64,000 nucleotides of DNA from Anaerococcus murdochii (GCF_019957155.1 NZ_JAIPME010000002.1:1860001-1924000), one strand, 5' to 3'. Numbered from the stretch's first letter, positions 44,616 through 52,511 are shown. The notes: generated by a model not told the origin, from the letters alone. Translations and numbers: made by a program.

Positions 44616-45145
44616 TTTTTTTTTATTGCATCATTTTCTAGTTGGAGCCAATAGTTTTTTTCTTCTAATTTCTTTATTTTTTCTTTTAGTTGTGCTTCAT
44701 TTAAGGAATTATCTTCTTCGTTGGTTAATTGTGCTGATGATTCTATTTTAGTATCTTTTGATTTTTTTGGGGATTTTGACATTTTTGAAGGTCTTCCTCT
44801 CTTTTTAGATTTCAGTCCTTCTATGCCTTTTTCTCTAAAGTCTATTACCCATCTTGCTATCATTAATGGATTGTTTATCTTTAATTCATTTGCTAGGCTT
44901 TGATAGGACATTTCTCCTGTTAAGTACAAGTTTACTACATTTAACTTAAATTCCAAAGTATATTGTGTATTTTCTCTTTTTACTTTTAGTCCTTCATAGC
45001 CTTGTGATTTGTATGCATTTACCCATCTTCTTATTACACTTTTATCCGGTATACAATATTTTTCTGATAAATTTGTATATGAGTTTTTAGACTCCAAATA
45101 TTCTTTTACTACTTTCATTTTGAATTCTGTACTATATTTTGCCAT
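44552..45145 (-). CDS. IS3-family transposase orfA
   Basis: A 197-residue DNA-binding protein with two helix-turn-helix units: residues about 5-50 (KYSTEFKMKVVKEYLESKN) and about 60-110 (YTLEFKLNVVNLYLTGEMS). A basic linker (SKKRGRPSKMSKSP) leads into a C-terminal leucine-zipper-like helix used for multimerisation. It binds the terminal repeats. Its last part overlaps orfB in another frame, and the A run at 44616-44624 is the likely frameshift site. GGAGG lies before the ATG. Confidence 0.9.
   Translation of the reverse strand: MAKYSTEFKMKVVKEYLESKNSYTNLSEKYCIPDKSVIRRWVNAYKSQGYEGLKVKRENTQYTLEFKLNVVNLYLTGEMSYQSLANELKINNPLMIARWVIDFREKGIEGLKSKKRGRPSKMSKSPKKSKDTKIESSAQLTNEEDNSLNEAQLKEKIKKLEEKNYWLQLENDAIKKKIELSQMTDTEIRQLLKQLKS
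44615..44621 (-). other. -1 ribosomal frameshift site of the IS
   Basis: Minus strand A AAA AAG inside a run of nine A. Slippage by -1 would join orfA to the orfB frame, which is open from here to the amber codon. This is the usual IS3/IS150 device. Confidence 0.75.
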
Positions 45146-45172
45146 TTAAAAACTGACCTCCTTTAGTTAGTT

Positions 45173-45196
45173 TTTAGGTCTAACTTTTGGGGGTCA
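45173..45196. repeat. IS terminal inverted repeat (orfA side)
   Basis: Reverse complement begins TGACCCCCAAAAGTT; pairs with the repeat at 43603-43626. Confidence 0.85.
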
Positions 45197-45203
45197 GTTC
45201 ATT

Positions 45204-45222
45204 AGTAAAGAGAGGCTTATTT
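45204..45222. terminator. right half of the pepA/livF terminator
   Basis: AGTAAAGAGAGGCTTATT followed by T; the partner arm is at 43577-43593 beyond the IS. livF stops at 45223, directly next to this arm. Confidence 0.7.
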
Positions 45223-45936
45223 TTATATTCCAAGATAAGCTGCTTTGACATCTGGATCTGTCTTAAGGTCGCTTGCTCTTCCTTCTTTTACAATTTTTCC
45301 TGTTTCTAGAACATAGGCCCTATCGGCTATATCTAAGGCTAGGTTAGCATTTTGCTCAACTAGCAAAATTGTCCTACCTTCTTCTTTCAAAATCCTTATT
45401 GTATCAAAAATTTTATCTACAAACAAAGGTGATAGTCCCATAGAAGGTTCATCTAAGAGAAGGACCTTTGGATTTGTTAAAAGTGCCCTTCCCATGGCAA
45501 GCATTTGCTGTTCACCACCCGATAGAGTACCAGCCTTTTGCTTTTTTCTTTCTTTTAAAACTGGGAAAAGTTGATAAATTTTATCAAGTTGGGCTTCTAA
45601 TTCCTCTGGGCTCCAGCCAACAGAAATCGAGCCTAATCTTAGGTTATCTTCTACAGACAGGTCCTTAAAAACCCTCCTGCCTTCTGGAACTTGAGCAAGA
45701 CCTGCCCTCGTAATTTTATATGACTTTTCTTTTTTGATTGACTTATCATTAAAGAAAATATCCCCTTCTTTTATAGGAAGTAGGCCGGAAATTGTTTGAA
45801 GAGTGGTTGTCTTACCTGCTCCATTAGCTCCAATTAAGGAGACTACTTCACCTTCTTCTACTCTTAAGCTAATTCCTTTTAAGGCCTTGATATTACCGTA
45901 GGATACAACTAAATTTTCTATTCTTAAAATACTCAT
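45223..45936 (-). CDS. livF: branched-chain amino acid ABC transporter ATPase LivF
   Basis: A 237-residue ABC ATPase of the LivF type. Walker A is GANGAGKTTTLQ (residues 36-47), the signature GTLSGGEQQMLAMGRAL and Walker B VLLLDEPSMGLSP are intact, and GRRVFKDLSVEDNL is typical of LivF. It energises uptake with LivG. Last gene of the liv operon, 8 bases after livG; its terminator now holds an IS. Confidence 0.95.
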   Translation of the reverse strand: MSILRIENLVVSYGNIKALKGISLRVEEGEVVSLIGANGAGKTTTLQTISGLLPIKEGDIFFNDKSIKKEKSYKITRAGLAQVPEGRRVFKDLSVEDNLRLGSISVGWSPEELEAQLDKIYQLFPVLKERKKQKAGTLSGGEQQMLAMGRALLTNPKVLLLDEPSMGLSPLFVDKIFDTIRILKEEGRTILLVEQNANLALDIADRAYVLETGKIVKEGRASDLKTDPDVKAAYLGI

Positions 45937-45944
45937 TTTTTCTC

Positions 45945-46727
45945 CTAACTACCCAAATAGGCCTTAACTACTTCTTTATTAGAAATTACATCATGTGGAT
46001 CACCCTCAGCGAGAATTTCTCCATAATTTAAAACTATAAGTCTTTCTGTAATTCCTAAAACAAGGTTCATATCGTGTTCGATTAGAAGGATTGAAACCCC
46101 TGTTTTTTCCCTAATTAACCTTATTGAATCCATTAGGTCTTGAGTCTCAGATTCATTCATGCCTGCGGCTGGCTCATCTAAAAGCAAAACTTTTGGTCGA
46201 GTCGCCATAGCTCTTGCAATTTCCAATTTTCTTTGTGCTCCATATGGCAAAGATCCTGCAAAGGTCCTAAAATATTTTTCTAAATCAAATAATTCTAGAA
46301 TTTCCTTCGCTTTTTCTGTTGCTTCATTTTCTTCCTTCCAATAATTTGGAAGTCTGAACATCCCAGTTAGCATGCCATAATTCATATACTGGTTCATGGC
46401 AAGTTTTACATTGTCAAGGACTGTTAGGTTATCAAAAAGTCTTATATTTTGAAAAGTCCTCGCAACACCTAGTTTTGATAGCTTATCTGGCCTAGTCCCA
46501 TTAACATTTTCTCCATCAAGAATTATCTCACCACTTGTTGGTGTATATACTCCTGAAAGCATATTAAATAAGGTGGTTTTTCCAGCCCCATTTGGTCCTA
46601 TAAGTCCAAGAAGTTCTCCATTTTTAAGTTTAAAAGTAACATTTTCAACAGCCTTAAGTCCCCCAAAAGAGATGCTTAAATTATTTATTTCAAGAACATT
46701 TTCACTTATTACTTCTTTACTGTTCAC
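45945..46727 (-). CDS. livG: branched-chain amino acid ABC transporter ATPase LivG
   Basis: A 260-residue ABC ATPase of the LivG type. Walker A GPNGAGKTTLFNML, the family's GVARTFQNIRLFDNLTVLDNV, a slightly divergent signature (AGSLPYGAQRKLEIARAM) and Walker B VLLLDEPAAGMNESE are present. I prefer a GTG start at 46727, which has GGAG nine bases before it; an ATG at 46736 abuts that GGAG directly. It overlaps livM by 11 bases. Confidence 0.94.
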   Translation of the reverse strand: MNSKEVISENVLEINNLSISFGGLKAVENVTFKLKNGELLGLIGPNGAGKTTLFNMLSGVYTPTSGEIILDGENVNGTRPDKLSKLGVARTFQNIRLFDNLTVLDNVKLAMNQYMNYGMLTGMFRLPNYWKEENEATEKAKEILELFDLEKYFRTFAGSLPYGAQRKLEIARAMATRPKVLLLDEPAAGMNESETQDLMDSIRLIREKTGVSILLIEHDMNLVLGITERLIVLNYGEILAEGDPHDVISNKEVVKAYLGS

Positions 46728-47694
46728 CTTCCACATCTCCTTTCTTGTACTTATCTAGCTTCAAAAACCTTCTAATAGAAAATTCCTTCCTACCAAGCAA
46801 GCCTTGAGGTCTGAAAATCATTACAACAACAAGGATAATAGCATAGATTACCATTCTCCATTCAGCTAGTGGTTTTAAAAGCTCAGGTATAATTGTAAGT
46901 CCAATTGATGAGAAAATCGCTCCTGTAATTGAACCCATACCACCAAGAACAACCATTACTAAATAGTCAAAAGACTTGTTGTAGTTAAATATATTTGCAG
47001 CGAGAACGCCTATATTTTGAGCGTAAAGTGCACCAGCTATACCTGCGAAGATTGCAGATAAGGTAAAGGCTTGAGTTTTATATTTGGTAATATTTATACC
47101 ACAAGCTTCTGCTGCAAGTTCATTATCTCTTATAGATAAAACTGTTCTTCCGTGACGGCTTTCAGCCCAGGTGAAAATCATTGTTATAACAAAAACTGCC
47201 ATAAAGAAAAATTTCCAAAAATCATTTGTTGTTGGAATTCCCGCAAGGCCTTGGGCACCACCTGTGAAATCTAAATTTTCTATTAAAACTCTAATAATTT
47301 CGCCAAAGGCAAGTGTAACTATTGCAAGGTAGTCTCCAGTTAGCCTTAAAACTGGTAAACCGATGAGAATACCAAATATAGCTGCAACAAAGCCACCAAC
47401 TATCAAACTAAGAATGAAGGCCGGAAAACCTGTTACAATCCCAGTTTTTAGAAAAAGACCTGCAGAATAGGCTCCAATTGCCATAAAACCAGCATGTCCT
47501 AGGTTGATTTGTCCAAGAACACCAACAGTAAGATTAAGGCTAGTTGCCATTATCATATTTATGCAAATTAAATTTAAAATTCCTTGCCAGTATCTATTTA
47601 AGATATTTGCAGAAATAAGAACTTGGACAATAACATAAAATAATATAACTAATCCGGTTGTGATAAGATAAGACTTCTTTTTGTTTTTTGACAT
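46717..47694 (-). CDS. livM: branched-chain amino acid ABC permease LivM
   Basis: A 325-residue permease with eight to nine membrane segments. GQINLGHAGFMAIGAYSAG and LTGDYLAIVTLAFGEIIR are LivM signatures, and GGMGSITGAIFSSIGLT is shared with LivH. With LivH it forms the membrane channel for Leu, Ile and Val. It is separated from livH by one base. Confidence 0.95.
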   Translation of the reverse strand: MSKNKKKSYLITTGLVILFYVIVQVLISANILNRYWQGILNLICINMIMATSLNLTVGVLGQINLGHAGFMAIGAYSAGLFLKTGIVTGFPAFILSLIVGGFVAAIFGILIGLPVLRLTGDYLAIVTLAFGEIIRVLIENLDFTGGAQGLAGIPTTNDFWKFFFMAVFVITMIFTWAESRHGRTVLSIRDNELAAEACGINITKYKTQAFTLSAIFAGIAGALYAQNIGVLAANIFNYNKSFDYLVMVVLGGMGSITGAIFSSIGLTIIPELLKPLAEWRMVIYAIILVVVMIFRPQGLLGRKEFSIRRFLKLDKYKKGDVEGEQ

Positions 47695-47695
47695 A

Positions 47696-48583
47696 TCACA
47701 CCTTTTCTTTCTCTAATTTTCCAAACAAACCATTTGGTTGGACAAGTAAAACAACTATTAAAACTACAAATACTATGGCATCTGCATAAGCACTTGATAA
47801 ATAGGCCCTGGTTAAAACTTCGATAATACCAAGGATTAAACCACCAACGACAGCGCCTGGAATTGATCCAATTCCACCTAAAACTGCCGCTGTAAAGGCC
47901 TTTATACCTAGCATAGAACCCATGAATGGTTGGATTTGTGGATAGCTTGCAACATATAAAACTGATGCCACTCCTGCCAAAGCAGATCCTATGGCGAAAG
48001 TCAAAGTCATTACTTGATTTACATTTATACCAACTAGTTCAGCTGCCCCGTAATCTTCACTAACAGCAAGCATGGCCTTGCCCTGCTTGGTTTTATTTAC
48101 AAATAAGCTAAGTATATAAGTCAAAACAATTGTTGTAACTATAGTGATGATTGTAGCAAATGAAAGGTGAACTCCCCCAAAATTTATAGAAATTTGTGGG
48201 AATATTGCTGGTATAGGTTTAGCGCTTGAAGTGAATATTTTTACAAAAAAGTTCTGTAAAAATAAGGATACGCCTATTGTTGTGATAAGTAAGGAAATTC
48301 TTGAAGAATTTCTTAGGGGTTTATAGGCCACTCTTTCGATTACCACTCCTAAGATTGTACAAACTAAAATCGCCGGAATAATAGCTAGCCATAATGGAAG
48401 GCCAGCCTTAAATAAAGGTAATTGGATTGCTAAAAATACAGTATAGCCGCCCACCATGATAATATCACCGTGGGCGAAGTTTATTAGTTTTGCAATTCCA
48501 TAAACCATTGTATATCCAAGAGCTACAAGGGCATAAATACTGCCCAGCTGAAGCCCGTTAAACAATTGGGTTACAAAATCCAT
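47696..48583 (-). CDS. livH: branched-chain amino acid ABC permease LivH
   Basis: A 295-residue permease with about eight membrane segments. LINFAHGDIIMVGGY near residue 34 and AAVLGGIGSIPGAVVGGL in the C-terminal half are LivH signatures. It pairs with LivM. The gene follows livK by 19 bases with a ribosome binding site in between. Confidence 0.95.
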   Translation of the reverse strand: MDFVTQLFNGLQLGSIYALVALGYTMVYGIAKLINFAHGDIIMVGGYTVFLAIQLPLFKAGLPLWLAIIPAILVCTILGVVIERVAYKPLRNSSRISLLITTIGVSLFLQNFFVKIFTSSAKPIPAIFPQISINFGGVHLSFATIITIVTTIVLTYILSLFVNKTKQGKAMLAVSEDYGAAELVGINVNQVMTLTFAIGSALAGVASVLYVASYPQIQPFMGSMLGIKAFTAAVLGGIGSIPGAVVGGLILGIIEVLTRAYLSSAYADAIVFVVLIVVLLVQPNGLFGKLEKEKV

Positions 48584-48602
48584 TTTAATCTCCTTTTATA
48601 AA

Positions 48603-49793
48603 TTACTTGTTGGATTCAACCCCAGCATCGCTATCAAACTTATATTCTCCATTTACTATCTTTATCATTTTTGCTGTTTTTATAGGGTTGTGATTTTCAT
48701 CATATGTGAATGATCCAGTTATACCTTCAAATTTTATATTCTTTAGGGCTTCGATTACCTTATCCCATTCTGTTGTACCAGCTTCTTCTGCTGCTTGTTT
48801 ATATAGATAAACTGTATCGTAACCTTCTGCTGCAAATGTAGATGGTTTTTCACCATATTTTTCTTCATAAGCTTTTATAAAGTTTTGAACTTTTTCACTT
48901 GGATCTTCTAGGGTAAATTGATTTGCAAAGTATGAACCTTCGATTGCTTTAAAGTTTGATTGATCCATTACAGATAAAACTGTATCCCAACCGTCAGCAC
49001 CAACTAAAGTTGCCTCTATTCCAGCTTCCCTTACTTGTGGGACTATTAGAGCTACTTTTTCATAATAATCTGGGATAAATAATACATCTGGTTCCTCTTT
49101 TCTAACTTTTGTAAGCTGAGCTTTAAAGTCTGTATCACTATCTCCATATGATTCATCAGCAACAACTTCCATGCCTAATTCTTGAGCTTTCTTACAAAAT
49201 ACATCAGCAACACCCATAGAAAAGTCTGAAGATTGGTTTCTTAGGATTGCTACTTTTTTAGCCTTAATGTTATTTTTAGAAAAGTTTGCAAGAACTTCAC
49301 CTTGGAAAGGATCTGTAAAGCAAGTTCTAAAGGCGTTTTTCTTGCCTTCTGTAATGTTTGCTTGAGTTCCTGTTGGTGTGATGAATACGACTTCATCATT
49401 TGCTGCTGATTCTGCTATAGCAAGTGATGGTTTTGATGGTACACCACCAAATATTGCTTCTACTTCATCTTGCATAAGGTTGTTATAGTTTGTAACAGCA
49501 TCGGTTATTTCACCCTTGTCATCATATTCAGACCATTCAATTTGTCTACCTAGGACCCCGCCATTAGCATTTACTTCTTCGATTGCAAGTTTGATTCCAT
49601 TATTGGTTGTTGTACCATAGATTGACAAAGGACCAGTAAGAGGTGCTGAGTTTCCTAATTTAAGAACCTCACTCGCTTCTTTCTTTGAACCTTCATCTGC
49701 TTTTTTGCCTTCATTTCCGCCATTATTTGAGCAAGCTGTTAAAAACATACCTGCTAGTAACATTCCAACTGCAAATTTTTTCTTTAATTTCAT
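48603..49793 (-). CDS. livK: branched-chain amino acid-binding lipoprotein LivK
   Basis: A 396-residue substrate-binding lipoprotein. The signal peptide ends in a lipobox LTAC with Cys21 as the lipidated residue. A charged linker leads to a periplasmic-binding fold (peripla_BP_6): LKLGNSAPLTGPLSIYGTTTNNG, PSKPSLAIAESAAN and GYDTVYLYKQAAEEAG are family features. It captures branched-chain amino acids outside the membrane for LivHMGF. First gene of the operon, under a T-box. Confidence 0.95.
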   Translation of the reverse strand: MKLKKKFAVGMLLAGMFLTACSNNGGNEGKKADEGSKKEASEVLKLGNSAPLTGPLSIYGTTTNNGIKLAIEEVNANGGVLGRQIEWSEYDDKGEITDAVTNYNNLMQDEVEAIFGGVPSKPSLAIAESAANDEVVFITPTGTQANITEGKKNAFRTCFTDPFQGEVLANFSKNNIKAKKVAILRNQSSDFSMGVADVFCKKAQELGMEVVADESYGDSDTDFKAQLTKVRKEEPDVLFIPDYYEKVALIVPQVREAGIEATLVGADGWDTVLSVMDQSNFKAIEGSYFANQFTLEDPSEKVQNFIKAYEEKYGEKPSTFAAEGYDTVYLYKQAAEEAGTTEWDKVIEALKNIKFEGITGSFTYDENHNPIKTAKMIKIVNGEYKFDSDAGVESNK

Positions 49794-49820
49794 AATTTCC
49801 TCCTTAATTTTTGGGAATAA

Positions 49821-50093
49821 AAAAACCTCCGTCTCCTTACTCCACTTGGGTAAAGAGACGAAGGGTAATTACATAATTTTTACCTTCCGCGGTACCACTC
49901 TTCTTCATCTAATGATGCACTTAATTCATTTAATGAATAGCTCTGTAACGGGAGCTCCCGTCAACCACTTACATTTCAGTGGGAAGCTTGATGGTGATTT
50001 TCGTTAAAATATCTCAGTATCTTCCACCAGCCGATACCTCTCTAAATAGATTCTCTTAACTACTCTTCCATGTCATAGCTTTTATTTATCGTT
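49821..50093 (-). promoter_or_regulatory. T-box riboswitch leader of the liv operon, probable Ile specifier
   Basis: The minus strand has a full T-box layout: Stem I closed by GGAAG with CTTCC, an AGAG/GGTGG-type apical part (50040-50015), the T-box AGAGTGGTACCGCGG (49891-49905 region), and a terminator CGTCTC...GGAGACG with a long T run (49821-49860). In the specifier loop (GAAAATCACCATC) the codon best aligned is ATC at 49996-49998, that is Ile. Uncharged tRNA would stabilise the antiterminator and open livKHMGF. The specifier register is by eye. Confidence 0.88.
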
Positions 50094-50099
50094 AGGAAG

Positions 50100-50128
50100 A
50101 ATATACACCAGCTAATTTATCTTGTCAA
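50100..50128 (-). promoter_or_regulatory. strong promoter of the liv operon
   Basis: Minus strand TTGACA (50123-50128), 17-base spacer, TATATT (50100-50105). Transcription should start near 50093, giving a leader of about 300 bases. Confidence 0.85.
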
Positions 50129-50204
50129 ATATTTTTTTGATAATTATTAATAAAACTTGATTATTATCAATATTTTCCTTGCAAATAGCCACTTTTCTTT
50201 ACTA

Positions 50205-50244
50205 ACAAAAATAAAAAACCACACACTTATGTAAGCATGCGGTT
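50205..50244 (-). terminator. terminator of mgtE
   Basis: Stem AACCGCATGCTTA / TAAGTGTGTGGTT with wobble pairs, followed on the minus strand by TTTTTTATTTTTG; 20 bases past the mgtE stop. Confidence 0.8.
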
Positions 50245-50263
50245 AAAATTTGTAATTTAATTT

Positions 50264-51589
50264 TTATAATCCTAGTAATAATGATGCTACTTCAAAATAA
50301 ATTAAAAGTACACCAGTATCTACAATTGTAGTTATAAGTGGACCTGCCATTACAGTTGGATCTATGTTTAGTTTATCAGCTAAAAGTGGTAATAGACCAC
50401 CTATGATATTTGATAGAACTATTGTTAAAAATAAGGTCAATGATACTGTGAGATTTACAGCAAGACTCACATTGTCCACAACAAGAATCCTCAAAAAGTT
50501 GATCGCAACAAGAACTAAGGAAACAAGTGTACCTACTCTCATTTCTTTAAAAATAACTTTTAAAAAGTCTTTAGCTGAGAGGTTGCCTGAGAATAATTGA
50601 GTCATAATTGTTGTTGATGACTGACTTCCAGCATTACCACCAGAGTCCATTAGCATAGGTATATAAGCTGTTAGGGCAACTGCTTGTGCAAGTAGACTTT
50701 CATACCTTTGGATAATAAAACCTGTCATTGTTGCGGTTATAAGACAAATTACTAGCCAGGTTGTCCTGTTTTTCGCAATAGTAAATGACGATTCATCGAT
50801 GTATGATTCGCCCTGATCAGAAATACCTGTGATATTTGCAAAGTCTTCTTGTAACTCTTCATGAACTACGTCGATTACGTCTTCTGCTGGTACGATACCG
50901 ATAAGCCTGCCTTCTGAATCGATAACTGGTACCTCTCCTAGGTCATATTTTATAGATAGCTTTGCTACTACCTCTTGGTCATCAGTTGGACCTACAGCTG
51001 CTGTAATTTGTTGGGTAATTGATTCTATGGTTGCTTTTTTGTTTCTGATTAAGTCTGCTATAAATACAAAACCAGTAAGAACTAAAGACTCATCAGTAAC
51101 CCAGATTTGTTCAAGTTTTTCCGCATCCAAATCAGATTCCATAACTTTTTTCATAGCCTCTGCAGGAGTTTCTGTTGACTTCACTGATAGGAAGTTTACT
51201 GTCATGATAGAACCAACAGATTCTTCTGGATAGCCTAAAAGTTCGTTGATTATTTCCCTTCTGTCGCTATCAATATGGCTTGTCATTAACTTCTTAACCA
51301 TATTTGCAGGAAGTTCTTGCAAGGTATCTACAAGTTCGTCTTCGTCTAGTTCCTTGACAAGGTCTTTGATATTTTCTTCTGATAGGATTTTCAAAACCCT
51401 ATCCTTATTTTCTGGTTTTAGCTCTGTAAAGGTATCAGCAAGTAAATCCTTATTTAATAGCTTAATCCAAATAGCTACAGATTTTTCTGGCAATACCTCA
51501 AGTCTATCGGCTATATCAACCGGGTTCATCTTGTTGATTTCTACTTGGAGTTGTTTTAGATTATCAACGTTATAATTTCTTTCTGCCAT
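50264..51589 (-). CDS. mgtE: magnesium transporter MgtE
   Basis: A 441-residue MgtE, a Mg2+-gated magnesium channel. The order is the usual one: a helical N domain (residues about 15-125), two CBS domains (about 130-255, with VIDSEGRLIGIVPAEDVIDVVHE), a plug helix and five membrane segments. The pore signature PMLMDSGGNAGSQSST is intact. N and CBS domains sense intracellular Mg2+. AGGAG precedes the ATG. It is preceded by a 190-base leader with a small frame and three hairpins. Confidence 0.96.
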   Translation of the reverse strand: MAERNYNVDNLKQLQVEINKMNPVDIADRLEVLPEKSVAIWIKLLNKDLLADTFTELKPENKDRVLKILSEENIKDLVKELDEDELVDTLQELPANMVKKLMTSHIDSDRREIINELLGYPEESVGSIMTVNFLSVKSTETPAEAMKKVMESDLDAEKLEQIWVTDESLVLTGFVFIADLIRNKKATIESITQQITAAVGPTDDQEVVAKLSIKYDLGEVPVIDSEGRLIGIVPAEDVIDVVHEELQEDFANITGISDQGESYIDESSFTIAKNRTTWLVICLITATMTGFIIQRYESLLAQAVALTAYIPMLMDSGGNAGSQSSTTIMTQLFSGNLSAKDFLKVIFKEMRVGTLVSLVLVAINFLRILVVDNVSLAVNLTVSLTLFLTIVLSNIIGGLLPLLADKLNIDPTVMAGPLITTIVDTGVLLIYFEVASLLLGL

Positions 51590-51608
51590 TCATTTCTCCT
51601 ATTTAGTT

Positions 51609-51630
51609 AAAATATTCTTTAGAATATTTT
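51609..51630 (-). promoter_or_regulatory. AT-rich hairpin ahead of mgtE (leader hairpin 3)
   Basis: A nearly perfect palindrome AATATTCT/AGAATATT followed on the minus strand by TTTTAACT. It could be a weak terminator about 25 bases before the mgtE ATG. Confidence 0.45.
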
Positions 51631-51632
51631 TT

Positions 51633-51664
51633 GTATAATGGCAAATAGAAATCCGCCACTATAC
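51633..51664 (-). promoter_or_regulatory. stem-loop directly after the mgtE leader peptide frame (leader hairpin 2)
   Basis: A 10-bp stem (GTATAGTGGC with GCCATTATAC, one G-T pair) whose 5' base touches the leader peptide stop codon. A ribosome standing on the stop would melt it. Confidence 0.55.
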
Positions 51665-51711
51665 TAGTTTCTTATTTTCTTACGCCTTCGATAGGGCGAC
51701 GCCTTATCCAT
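51664..51711 (-). CDS. 15-residue leader peptide upstream of mgtE (candidate)
   Basis: A reading frame with AAGGAGG four bases before its ATG encodes MDKASPYRRRKKIRN and stops with TAG. It lies between a near-perfect promoter and mgtE, and is followed at once by a stem-loop. Three consecutive Arg codons are CGA, AGG and CGT, unlike the AGA used in most neighbours. Size, basic tail and position recall the MgtL leader of enterobacterial mgtA, but sequence similarity is too short to claim descent. It could instead be part of a structured RNA. Confidence 0.5.
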   Translation of the reverse strand: MDKASPYRRRKKIRN

Positions 51712-51752
51712 TTCTCCTCCTTAATTTCAAAAGTTTTTCTAAATAAAAATAT

Positions 51753-51775
51753 TTTTATGTAAGATTTACATAAAA
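51753..51775 (-). promoter_or_regulatory. stem-loop at the 5' end of the mgtE leader (leader hairpin 1)
   Basis: Perfect 10-bp stem TTTTATGTAA/TTACATAAAA with a 3-base loop, within a few bases of the predicted transcript start. Confidence 0.5.
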
Positions 51776-51786
51776 CTTCCTTCATC

Positions 51787-51815
51787 ATTATACATTTTTT
51801 GCAAGTTTTCTGCAA
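51787..51815 (-). promoter_or_regulatory. promoter of mgtE
   Basis: Minus strand TTGCAG (51810-51815), 17-base spacer, TATAAT (51787-51792). It overlaps the end of the preceding HAD gene by only its edge. Start expected near 51780, about 190 bases before the mgtE ATG. Confidence 0.75.
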
Positions 51816-52511
51816 TCATCCAAAGATTTTTGCTAGACAATCCTCAACTTCATTTAGGGAACTTATTTCTAAATCAATTGGCAAATCTAAGTGGTTCTTC
51901 TTGCTATGTGGATTAAACCAAATTGTTTTTATTTTTGCATTAACCCCACCTAGCATGTCTGATGTCAAAGAATCACCTATTATTACATAATCATCAAGGG
52001 TCCTCGATCCAATTTTTTCAAATACATATTCAAAAAATCTCTCGTCTGGTTTTTCAAAACCAATTAGCTCCGAAATAAATGACTCCTTAAGTATTTTGTT
52101 CAAATCAGATCCCTCAAGCTTTCCACTCTGGGCTGTTAGGGACCCATTTGTGACTGCATATTGGTCATATTTACTTGCTAATTTTTTTACAGCTTCCTTG
52201 CCGTAGGGATTAAAAACATAGGTCTTTCCAAGTTCAATTTGATAATTGTGGTTGAAGTCTTCAACTATATCGGTTTGTATCCCATATTTCTCAAAAAAAT
52301 CCCTAAACCTACCCAATAGTACCTCATCCCTAGTAACCTCATTTCGCTCAAGCCTTTCCCAATAAATATTGTTTATATTTTTGTAGGTCTTAAGCATATC
52401 TTCGGTCGGCTTATCTAAGTTAAATATCTCAAAACACTTATATATAGCTGCTGTTTCTGCCAAATCAAAATTTAAAAGTGTCCCATCTATATCCCATAAA
52501 ATTTTCTTCAT
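51816..52511 (-). CDS. HAD-superfamily hydrolase, YjjG-like nucleotidase
   Basis: A 231-residue HAD phosphatase of the subfamily IA type. Motif I is LWDIDGTLLNFD (residues 5-16) with the nucleophile Asp, motif II is AVTNGSL, motif III the Lys in IGFEKPDERFFEY, and motif IV IGDSLTSDMLGG. The pattern GFEKPDxRFFEYVFEKIG fits YjjG/YfnB pyrimidine nucleotidases that clear non-canonical nucleotides; the substrate is inferred. A GGGGATAT stretch precedes the ATG. It lies upstream of mgtE, which has its own promoter. Confidence 0.87.
   Translation of the reverse strand: MKKILWDIDGTLLNFDLAETAAIYKCFEIFNLDKPTEDMLKTYKNINNIYWERLERNEVTRDEVLLGRFRDFFEKYGIQTDIVEDFNHNYQIELGKTYVFNPYGKEAVKKLASKYDQYAVTNGSLTAQSGKLEGSDLNKILKESFISELIGFEKPDERFFEYVFEKIGSRTLDDYVIIGDSLTSDMLGGVNAKIKTIWFNPHSKKNHLDLPIDLEISSLNEVEDCLAKIFG

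Larger units (their letters stand above)
43603..45196 (-). mobile_element. IS3-family insertion sequence (IS150-like), inactivated
   Basis: A 1594-base element with imperfect terminal inverted repeats (20 of 24 matches) beginning TGACCCC at both ends. It carries orfA and orfB read leftward, joined by a probable -1 frameshift at an A-rich slippery site, the standard IS3 layout. An in-frame TAG in orfB should abolish full-length transposase. No 3-5 base target duplication is visible (flanks AGG and GTT). It sits in the loop of the pepA/livF terminator and breaks no gene. Confidence 0.9.

Noticed and set aside
43598..45201. Target site duplication of the IS
   Set aside because: The 3-5 bases flanking the two ends do not match (AGG or AAGG on one side, GTT or GTTC on the other).
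49705..50007. 100-codon plus-strand frame across the liv leader
   Set aside because: It is the complement of the T-box and the LivK signal peptide.
51590..51780. M-box (ykoK) Mg riboswitch ahead of mgtE
   Set aside because: I could not find the conserved M-box core blocks by eye, and the leader (about 190 bases) holds a different set of hairpins. A covariance search would settle it.
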